Shown: positions 1-4,822 of the stretch, in pieces
How the letters are laid out: each line of letters starts with the position of its first letter
Numbering within the stretch: the first letter of the stretch is position 1
From: Deltaproteobacteria bacterium
GTDB taxonomy: Bacteria; Desulfobacterota; DSM-4660; Desulfatiglandales; Desulfatiglandaceae
Direction: 5' to 3'
Assembly (NCBI GenBank): GCA_019307645.1
Contig: JAFDJF010000253.1
Span: forward strand, 1 to 5,495
Length of the DNA: 5,495 nt
Translations under genes and position numbers: made by a program
The notes under the pieces: generated by a model
The model's input: the letters and a program-made list of their open reading frames with translations, nothing else
What the model was told of the DNA's origin: nothing
Databases searched by the model: none

Positions 1-68
1 CAGCAGAGATCCTGGGCATCAACCGCAAGACACTGGGCCTCAAGATAAAGAAGTACGGCATTAATTAG
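1..68 (+). CDS. C-terminal end of a Fis-type (probably sigma-54-dependent) response regulator, partial
   Basis: Only the last 21 codons are present, reading from base 3 to a TAG stop at 66-68. The peptide contains LGINRKTLGLKIKKYG, which matches the second half of the Fis-type helix-turn-helix (HTH_8) that ends NtrC-family regulators: a turn around L-G-I, then the recognition helix with the R-K-T-L core. In that family this helix binds enhancer-like sites, and an upstream AAA+ domain activates sigma-54 RNA polymerase; neither that domain nor a receiver domain is visible here. The gene runs toward the minus-strand lipid A cluster, so the two are convergent and probably unrelated in regulation. 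A stand-alone Fis-like protein is possible, but the R-K-T-L-x-x-K-I-K-x-Y-G ending is typical of the sigma-54 activators. Confidence 0.75.
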   Translation, partial: AEILGINRKTLGLKIKKYGIN

Positions 69-75
69 GGTTCAT

Positions 76-94
76 CCATAAATAACATTTATGG
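76..94 (+). terminator. AT-rich hairpin just after the regulator stop; possible weak terminator or repeat remnant
   Basis: A perfect 8-bp stem (CCATAAAT / ATTTATGG) with a 3-nt AAC loop starts 7 nt after the regulator stop. It is followed by TTCTTCTCC, which is pyrimidine-rich but not a true T run. The stem has only two G-C pairs, so it would be a weak intrinsic terminator. The 11-mer CATCCATAAAT at 73-83 also occurs at 5370-5380 at the end of the palindromic repeat upstream of ompH, so the hairpin may instead be two fused ends of that repeat. Confidence 0.3.
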
Positions 95-124
95 TTCTTC
101 TCCGATTTAATTGGTGATTCTATG

Positions 125-156
125 AGGATTCAAGGGTTCTAGGATTCTAGGATTCA
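125..156 (+). repeat. Left octamer array: four tandem copies of AGGRTTCN
   Basis: Four contiguous 8-nt units read AGGATTCA, AGGGTTCT, AGGATTCT, AGGATTCA, then AGTG (157-160) just before the ATG of the small gene at 163. The matching array lies in inverted orientation at 379-402 on the other side of the gene. Confidence 0.8.
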
Positions 157-162
157 AGTGGA

Positions 163-366
163 ATGCTGATAAATTGTAGAGACTTAAAGGTTTGGCAAGA
201 GTCCTATCAACTATGTCTGGAGATTTATAAGGTAACGAAAATATTTCCCAAAAATAAGGGATTTGGCTTTACCTCCCAAGTGAAAAGGGCGGCCCTCTCT
301 ATCCAGAACAATATTTCAGAAGGGTACGGGAGAAAAACTACCCCAGAACATTTTAAAAATCATTAG
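163..366 (+). pseudogene. Truncated four-helix-bundle protein (S23 / 23S rRNA intervening-sequence protein family)
   Basis: The 67-residue product matches the N-terminal half of the four-helix-bundle family (TIGR02436 type). DLKVWQESYQLCLEIY (about residues 7-22) fits helix 1 with the family's D-L-x-V-W-Q signature. FTSQVKRAALSIQNNISEGYGR (about 36-57) fits the conserved S-Q-x-x-R-A-A-x-S-I-x-x-N-I-x-E-G-x-G-R block. Family members usually have about 110-130 residues, so the last two helices are missing. The reading frame stops at 364-366 and the right inverted arm begins 9 nt later, which suggests deletion of the 3' half and not a single frameshift. The molecular function of intact relatives is poorly known; some are encoded in 23S rRNA insertions and the related Avd protein serves diversity-generating retroelements. 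No strong Shine-Dalgarno sequence precedes the ATG. It is probably non-functional. Confidence 0.75.
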
Positions 367-378
367 AAAATAAACACT

Positions 379-402
379 TGAACCCTTGAACCCTCGAATC
401 CT
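379..402 (-). repeat. Right octamer array: three tandem copies of AGGRTTCN, inverted
   Basis: Read on the minus strand from 402 down to 379 the units are AGGATTCG, AGGGTTCA, AGGGTTCA, followed by AGTG (378-375). This is the left array in reverse orientation with one unit fewer. The two arrays can base-pair across the truncated four-helix-bundle gene. Confidence 0.8.
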
Positions 403-410
403 GGACCCCT

Positions 411-432
411 TTCTCCCAACTAATTGGGAGAA
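411..432 (-). terminator. Perfect 9-bp hairpin after the lipid A cluster; possible 3' end structure
   Basis: TTCTCCCAA (411-419) and TTGGGAGAA (424-432) form a perfect 9-bp stem with a 4-nt loop, 38 nt past the oxidoreductase stop. Neither strand has a T run directly after the stem, so it is not a canonical intrinsic terminator. It sits at the outer end of the right arm of the octamer element and may belong to that element. It could still protect or end the minus-strand operon transcript. Confidence 0.3.
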
Positions 433-470
433 GAACCACATGAACTAACTGCCCCGGAGTAGGCTGTGGA

Positions 471-1439
471 TTATATAGCCTGGAAACTCCTGCTTCCCCT
501 CTCAATCTGCCCAATAATACCCAAGGCGACCTGAAGGACCTTTCGACCATCATCACCGGATACAACCGGTTCGAAGCCATTGATGACCGCATTGACAAAA
601 GAGGTGATTTCATCTGCCAGGGGATCACGATCCGGGAATTCTATTGTGTCAGGAGTAAGCTGAGGAAAATCGTTCAAATCCTTAACTTCAACATTTAACC
701 CGATGATGCTGATTTTTCTTTTAAGACAATTCACGGAGATATAAGCATTCGGCTGAAAAACCCGTATTTTTCTCAGCGTTTTGCTGGACACCCTGCTGGC
801 TGTTAAATTGGCCATGGTCCCGTCTTCAAAGACGATCCTGGCATTGGCGATGTCCGTTTTCCCGGTAATTACAGACATCCCTACGGCATGAACCTCTTTG
901 ACTTCAGACTGGACATTGTGGAGAATGACGTCCAGATCATGGATCATGAGATCAAGGACAACATCAACGTCTATGCCTCTAATTGTAAATTCATTCATGC
1001 GGTGGGCCTCAATAAAGACAGGCCGGTCCAACAGGGATTCCATCTTGACCACGGCAGGGTTAAAACGCTCGACTAGCCCTACCTGAAAAACCAGACCTTT
1101 TTCCTTCGCCAGATTTACCATGGTGTCAGCGGGATCAAGTTCATACGTAATGGGTTTTTCTATTAAGAGATGAATACCTTTAGACAGGATGTCTTTTGCG
1201 ACCTCAAAATGCATCTCTGTCGGCACGGCAAGACTCACCGCATCCACCATTTCCAAGATTTTCTCGTGCCCGTCATATGCCTTTACATCATAACGTCTGG
1301 CTATTTCATCTGCCCGATCGGGATCGGTGTCCACGACCCCCACCAAATTCACGTTTGACATGGCCTTGTATTTCTGGACATGATATTCGCCCAGATGACC
1401 AACGCCTATGACACCGACTTTTAGTTTATCCTGATTCAC
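471..1439 (-). CDS. Gfo/Idh/MocA-family NAD(P)-dependent oxidoreductase linked to lipid A genes
   Basis: The 322-residue protein has an N-terminal Rossmann fold with VGVIGVGHLGEYH (G12, G14, G17 of the GxGxxG dinucleotide motif) and VVDTDP (about 36-40), where the acidic D37 ends strand 2 and suggests NAD(H). E94-K95-P96 is the family's EKP motif, whose lysine is normally catalytic. LDLMIHDLD (162-170) carries the usual D-x-x-x-H-D active-site pattern. The C-terminal half fits the mixed alpha/beta substrate domain. The family oxidises sugars, often nucleotide sugars. The start is GTG at 1439, preceded by an AGAGG about 12 nt upstream; no better start exists before the Rossmann motif. It follows lpxI by 23 nt and is the last gene of the cluster. 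A GnnA-like UDP-GlcNAc 3-dehydrogenase is one candidate function, but no GnnB-type aminotransferase is visible, so the substrate is left open. Confidence 0.9.
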   Translation of the reverse strand: MNQDKLKVGVIGVGHLGEYHVQKYKAMSNVNLVGVVDTDPDRADEIARRYDVKAYDGHEKILEMVDAVSLAVPTEMHFEVAKDILSKGIHLLIEKPITYELDPADTMVNLAKEKGLVFQVGLVERFNPAVVKMESLLDRPVFIEAHRMNEFTIRGIDVDVVLDLMIHDLDVILHNVQSEVKEVHAVGMSVITGKTDIANARIVFEDGTMANLTASRVSSKTLRKIRVFQPNAYISVNCLKRKISIIGLNVEVKDLNDFPQLTPDTIEFPDRDPLADEITSFVNAVINGFEPVVSGDDGRKVLQVALGIIGQIERGSRSFQAI

Positions 1440-1462
1440 GTTCTTATTTTACCTCTGTGTCA

Positions 1463-2290
1463 TTAATAGCGGGCAATGATGGAAATGCCGGCCTTGTCCG
1501 CATGAGAGATCATCTCCGGTTTGTCAAACATCAACGTCTTTCCTGCCTCTATAGCCAGGACAGAAGCCCTGACCTGTGACAACACTTTTACCGTGTCAAG
1601 ACCCACTGAAGGCACGTCAAAGCGGAGGTCCTGCTGAGGCTTACTCACTTTGACCACAACAGCCTTTTCCTTGGCGATTCTTCCGCCTCTCAAAATGGTC
1701 TCATCCGTACCGTCGATTGCCTCCAGGGCCAGAACAGTCTTATTTCTCACCACCACACACTGGCCGATATCCAGTCGTCCCAGTTCTTTTGCCACCTCCC
1801 AGCCAAAATCGATATCCTCTTTTTCGGACTTACCTGGTTTTCTCTTTGTAAAGCATTCAGGTGGCGCCAGCAACTCCGGCAAGTGAGTGACCGAGCTGAC
1901 GATCTCTATACCTTCTTTGTCAAGTTCCTTTGCCAGGGCCCCCAGGATATCGTCATCATGAAAAACAGCAAGCTTTGAAATCAGTGAAAGGCCTTTCAGA
2001 TCAGGCCGGAGATCATCAAATATTCGTTTTTTGTTAATGGAGCCGGCCATCAAGGCCTTATTGACCCCGTTTCGTCGGAAGGCCTTGAGCAACGGTCCCA
2101 GTTGTCCCAGCTTTATCCAGACTATCTCGTCAACCTGGTCAGACAATGATTGATCTGTCTCGCCAAGATGGGCCACTGCAATCACACGGAGGCCCCGCTT
2201 CCTGGCAGCTTTCGAAATCATCAGTGGAAATTGTCCACCACCTGCAATAAGGCCTATGGTTTGGTTCTCTTCGGTCATCTCCTTGGTCAT
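1463..2290 (-). CDS. lpxI: UDP-2,3-diacylglucosamine pyrophosphatase LpxI
   Basis: This 275-residue protein belongs to the LpxI family (formerly DUF1009). LpxI hydrolyses UDP-2,3-diacylglucosamine to lipid X and UMP at the cytoplasmic membrane face, the step done by LpxH in E. coli. The N-terminal domain begins with IGLIAGGGQFPLM (about 12-24), the glycine-rich family hallmark, and AGSINKKRI (82-90) follows. The C-terminal catalytic domain carries LEAIDGTDETILRGG (189-203) and KPQQDLRFDVPSVG (217-230), the most conserved blocks; the acidic residues of the second, around D221 and D225, probably bind metal, as reported for the Caulobacter enzyme. The ATG overlaps the lpxA stop in an ATGA junction, indicating translational coupling. 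GGGGGA lies about 8 nt upstream, which favours this ATG over the in-frame ATG at codon 5, where AAGGAG abuts the start with no spacing. Confidence 0.93.
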   Translation of the reverse strand: MTKEMTEENQTIGLIAGGGQFPLMISKAARKRGLRVIAVAHLGETDQSLSDQVDEIVWIKLGQLGPLLKAFRRNGVNKALMAGSINKKRIFDDLRPDLKGLSLISKLAVFHDDDILGALAKELDKEGIEIVSSVTHLPELLAPPECFTKRKPGKSEKEDIDFGWEVAKELGRLDIGQCVVVRNKTVLALEAIDGTDETILRGGRIAKEKAVVVKVSKPQQDLRFDVPSVGLDTVKVLSQVRASVLAIEAGKTLMFDKPEMISHADKAGISIIARY

Positions 2291-3063
2291 TTCATAATCC
2301 CCCTTTTTGAATTCTCAAAAAAATTCAAAAGGGTCTCCAACTCGGGGAAAGAGTCAACCTCCTCTCTGACTCGCTGTACTCCTTCATTCAGTCTGCTGCT
2401 TTCCCTCCAGATAATCCTGTAGGCCTTTTTTAAGCCGTCTATGGTTCCCCTGCTGAATCCATGATTGGCCAATCCCTTCTGACTGACCCCATACAACTTT
2501 GCCCTTGAACCGGCCGCCATCATAAAGGGGGGAATATCCTGACTTACTTCTGCTCCACCGGCAATGAAGGTATGGGCACCTATTCTAACAAACTGATGCG
2601 CCGCAGCAAGCCCACCAAAATTTGCATAATCTCCCACATGTATATGCCCCCCAAAAGTGGTCAGATTTGCCATAATGATGTTGTCACCCAGCACACAGTC
2701 ATGGGCAATATGAGAATAAGCCATTATGAAATTGTGACTGCCGACAATCGTCTCCCAGTTCTCTTTTGCTGATGCCCGGTTAATGGTTACATATTCACGA
2801 ATGACGTTATCATCACCGATTACCACACGGGTATCCTCCCCCCGATAAGCCGTATCCTGCGGGGGCGTCCCAATACACGAAAAAGGGGATATTTTGTTTC
2901 TTTCTCCGATCTGTGTATGGCCCTCTATAACGACATGGGAACCGATTTCCGTATAAGAGCCGATGGTCACATGTTCCCCTATAACACTGTAGGGACCGAC
3001 TTTGACTTCCGATGCCAGTTCAGCTCCGGAATTGACAACCGCTGTGGGATGGATTTCAGCCAT
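2287..3063 (-). CDS. lpxA: Acyl-ACP--UDP-N-acetylglucosamine O-acyltransferase LpxA
   Basis: LpxA transfers an (R)-3-hydroxyacyl chain from ACP to the 3-OH of UDP-GlcNAc, the first step of lipid A synthesis, in the cytoplasm. The 258-residue length matches the family (262 in E. coli). Residues 1 to about 185 are left-handed beta-helix hexapeptide repeats, and a C-terminal helical domain follows. SHIAHDC includes H118 and H121; H121 aligns with the catalytic H125 of E. coli. H140 (FGGH) and H156 (AAAHQF) align with H144 and H160. G169, in IAGGAEV, aligns with the E. coli chain-length residue G173, which would allow a long hydroxyacyl chain of about C14. It lies 61 nt after fabZ and overlaps lpxI by 4 nt. 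The ATG has no clear Shine-Dalgarno sequence (the upstream stretch is A-rich), so initiation may be weak, but no other start fits. Confidence 0.96.
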   Translation of the reverse strand: MAEIHPTAVVNSGAELASEVKVGPYSVIGEHVTIGSYTEIGSHVVIEGHTQIGERNKISPFSCIGTPPQDTAYRGEDTRVVIGDDNVIREYVTINRASAKENWETIVGSHNFIMAYSHIAHDCVLGDNIIMANLTTFGGHIHVGDYANFGGLAAAHQFVRIGAHTFIAGGAEVSQDIPPFMMAAGSRAKLYGVSQKGLANHGFSRGTIDGLKKAYRIIWRESSRLNEGVQRVREEVDSFPELETLLNFFENSKRGIMK

Positions 3064-3124
3064 TTGTTCTGTTTTTCTAAAAGTATTTTCTCAATAATTC
3101 ATGCCCGTGCTACAATCTCGCTTT

Positions 3125-3571
3125 TCACCCGATTGTGGCCATAAGTTCGGCCTCGGCAACCAAATTTTCCCGCACAAAAGCCTTTCCACCCAGCTTCCAG
3201 ACCCTGGTCCCGGTCCTCAGGGCCTGCAATTCGAACCTGAGCTGATCTCCGGGAACCACAGGCCTGCGAAATTTCACTTTGTCCATGGACATGAAATACA
3301 CGGCATCTGTACTTTCCTGATCCTGCTCCCCCTGGATTGACAGGCGGGCCAGGATACCACCCACCTGGGCCATGGCCTCGACGATCAATACCCCGGGCAT
3401 AATCGGATTCCCCGGAAAATGGCCTTGAAAAAAGTGCTCATTGGCCGTTACGTTCTTGTACCCCACTACGCTTTTTCCGAGTTCTATCTCTGTGATCCTG
3501 TCAACAAGCAAAAAAGGATATCGATGTGGGAGCAACTTAATGATATCTTCATAATAAAGGGGTGGTTCCAT
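3125..3571 (-). CDS. fabZ: 3-hydroxyacyl-[acyl-carrier-protein] dehydratase FabZ
   Basis: FabZ removes water from (R)-3-hydroxyacyl-ACP to give trans-2-enoyl-ACP in type II fatty acid synthesis. It draws on the same acyl-ACP pool as LpxA and LpxD, which explains its fixed place among lpx genes. The 148-residue protein is a single hotdog domain of normal length. [13 protein letters not shown] (13-25) is the N-terminal family motif, and [20 protein letters not shown] (50-69) is the active-site segment with catalytic H51 and E65. [14 protein letters not shown] (98-111) is the conserved strand-loop region. A strong AGGAGG lies 9 nt before the ATG at 3571. Unusually, that Shine-Dalgarno directly abuts the end of an inserted inverted-repeat element, leaving fabZ 212 nt from lpxD. 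Confidence 0.96.
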   Translation of the reverse strand: MEPPLYYEDIIKLLPHRYPFLLVDRITEIELGKSVVGYKNVTANEHFFQGHFPGNPIMPGVLIVEAMAQVGGILARLSIQGEQDQESTDAVYFMSMDKVKFRRPVVPGDQLRFELQALRTGTRVWKLGGKAFVRENLVAEAELMATIG

Positions 3572-3580
3572 CGCCGCAAT

Positions 3581-3586
3581 CCTCCT
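3581..3586 (-). promoter_or_regulatory. fabZ Shine-Dalgarno at the boundary of the inserted element
   Basis: On the minus strand AGGAGG lies 9 nt before the fabZ ATG. Together with the adjacent terminal CCTCCT of the repeat element it makes the 12-bp palindrome CCTCCTAGGAGG (3581-3592). The element's CCTCCT could pair with this site or, at the far end, with the AGGAGG of the other terminal repeat. Ribosome access may therefore depend on which fold forms; that is an inference. Confidence 0.6.
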
Positions 3587-3781
3587 AGGAGGCTGTCCGA
3601 GAATGCCCTTTTTCCCAAACTCTTCGTCATACCCAAAAAAATTATCCTCGGAATATCAACTATATGCCTGCCTGCCCTGTTAAATTCACGATAGTGACAG
3701 CGCAGCGTATTTAACCGGTGTGGTAATTTTTTAGGGCATTCCTCGATTTTGGAAAAAATTGCTATTCTCGGACAGCCTCCT
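3587..3781. mobile_element. MITE-like 195-bp inverted-repeat element inserted between lpxD and fabZ
   Basis: The ends are a perfect 18-bp inverted repeat: AGGAGGCTGTCCGAGAAT at 3587-3604 and its complement at 3764-3781. Weaker pairing continues inward for about 15 bp more through T-rich and A-rich tracts (near 3605-3620 and 3748-3763). No complete transposase fits in 195 bp. Removing exactly this block leaves a 17-nt lpxD-fabZ gap (CC, AGGAGG, 9-nt spacer), typical of the rest of the operon, which argues for insertion. AGGAGG is present at both minus-strand edges, so either a 6-bp target duplication or terminal repeats that themselves end in CCTCCT could explain the junctions. One minus-strand frame, the same as lpxD, stays open through all 65 codons, but no start supports a gene. 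Confidence 0.8.
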
Positions 3782-3783
3782 GG

Positions 3784-4809
3784 TCATACTTTCTTCTCGA
3801 GTTCATTAATCCTTTTTTCAACGTCACGCAGTCTTTCATTGAACTGAGGCAGCTTCTTTATCAGTCCTGATGTCTTCAGCCAGAGCCGATGCGGTATGGC
3901 AGGGGAACCAAATAGAATCTCTCCGGGAAGAACGGATTTTGCAAGACCTGATTTAGATCCAATTATTGCGCCGTCCCCAATATCAATATGGTCGGCAATA
4001 CCAACCTGTCCGGCAATGACCACTTCTCGGCCCACATTCACGCTGCCCGAGAACCCTGTCTGAGCCACCACAACAGTATCTTCTCCAATGACCACGTTGT
4101 GTGCCACCTGTACCAGATTATCGACTTTCACGCCTCTTTTCAACCAGGTCCTGCCCAGGGCAGCCCTGTCAATACAGCTGTTGGCCCCGATCTCCACGTG
4201 GTCATCTATTTGAACGATGCCTATCTGGGGGATCTTCACAGATCTTGAACCATCCCTGACGTACCCAAACCCGTCACTGCCGATAACAACACCGGCATGT
4301 AGCATGACATCATTACCTATCAAACAATCTTCCAGAATAGTCACATTGGGGTAAATTACGGACCTGCTCCCAATCTTGACCCTGTCGCCGACAAAAACCC
4401 CGGGGAACAGGACTGTCCCGTCCCCTATCACGGCATCACTTCCCACATACACCATGGGATAAATGGACACATCCTTTCCAATGCGGCTGCTTTCATGGAC
4501 AACCGCCCTCTCACTGATTCCGGGATGCCTGGGCACAGGGGGAGCAAAAAGACTGATGACCTTTGCAAACGCAAGCGCCGCATTTGACACGATCATCTGA
4601 GGTCCATCATACAGGTCACTTTGCTCCGTGATTATCACTGCAGATGCCTCGGTTTTCTTAAGGCTTTCTTTAAACCGCCTGTCAGCAAAAAAAGATATCT
4701 CTCCGGATTCGGCGGCATCCAGTGAGTTGACACCTGTGATCATTAAGCGGTCATCGCCAATAATCTTTCCGCCCACTTTCTGAGCAATTTTTTTAAGCGG
4801 CAGATCCAC
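3784..4809 (-). CDS. lpxD: UDP-3-O-(3-hydroxyacyl)glucosamine N-acyltransferase LpxD
   Basis: LpxD adds the second (R)-3-hydroxyacyl chain, to the 2-amine of UDP-3-O-acyl-glucosamine, making UDP-2,3-diacylglucosamine. The 341-residue length equals that of E. coli LpxD. Residues 1 to about 95 are the uridine-binding N-terminal domain, with ITGVNSLDAAESGEISFFAD (24-43). Residues from about 100 to 305 are left-handed beta-helix hexapeptide repeats. QVAHNVVIG carries H237, which matches the catalytic histidine of the family (H239 in E. coli), and SDGFGY (178-183) is also conserved. The tail ERLRDVEKRINELEKKV is a short coiled-coil helix, as expected for the trimer. The start is GTG at 4809, 13 nt after the ompH stop. 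Its likely Shine-Dalgarno (GGAG) overlaps the ompH stop codon with a longish spacing of 10 nt, suggesting coupled translation. Confidence 0.96.
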   Translation of the reverse strand: MDLPLKKIAQKVGGKIIGDDRLMITGVNSLDAAESGEISFFADRRFKESLKKTEASAVIITEQSDLYDGPQMIVSNAALAFAKVISLFAPPVPRHPGISERAVVHESSRIGKDVSIYPMVYVGSDAVIGDGTVLFPGVFVGDRVKIGSRSVIYPNVTILEDCLIGNDVMLHAGVVIGSDGFGYVRDGSRSVKIPQIGIVQIDDHVEIGANSCIDRAALGRTWLKRGVKVDNLVQVAHNVVIGEDTVVVAQTGFSGSVNVGREVVIAGQVGIADHIDIGDGAIIGSKSGLAKSVLPGEILFGSPAIPHRLWLKTSGLIKKLPQFNERLRDVEKRINELEKKV

Positions 4810-4822
4810 CTTTTGGACTCTC

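Larger units (their letters stand above)
93..437. mobile_element. Compact inverted-repeat element carrying a truncated four-helix-bundle (S23/IVS-type) gene
   Basis: Two arms face each other: 93-160 on the plus strand and 437-375 on the minus strand. Both begin with GGTTCTTCTCC and both end with TTCAAGTG at the edge of the small gene. Between those landmarks each arm carries tandem copies of an 8-mer AGGRTTCN. The arms are similar in length (68 and 63 nt) but not identical. A transcript through the element could fold with the gene in the loop. Known 23S rRNA intervening sequences have the same plan: inverted arms around an S23-family four-helix-bundle ORF. Here the element is intergenic, outside any rRNA. 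No transposase or obvious target-site duplication is visible, so calling it mobile is an inference from its architecture. Confidence 0.55.

Noticed and set aside
163..366. Avd accessory protein of a diversity-generating retroelement
   Set aside because: The fold family is related, but there is no reverse transcriptase, template repeat or variable repeat in the window, and the gene is truncated.
93..470. CRISPR array or spacer-repeat structure suggested by the repeated GGATTC/GGGTTC units
   Set aside because: The units are 8 bp and contiguous with no spacers, and the two arrays face each other across a gene.
353..628. Minus-strand open frame of 91 codons overlapping the end of the oxidoreductase
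   Set aside because: It lies in another frame over the 3' end of the oxidoreductase and across the repeat arm; the peptide has no recognisable family features.
3064..3124. Possible small gene or regulatory element in the fabZ-lpxA gap
   Set aside because: The 61-nt gap is A-rich on the coding strand, with no convincing hairpin, start or ribosome-binding site.
3419..3694. Plus-strand open frame of 91 codons over the fabZ start and the MITE
   Set aside because: Its first half is antisense to fabZ and the rest is repeat sequence; no ribosome-binding site or domain supports it.
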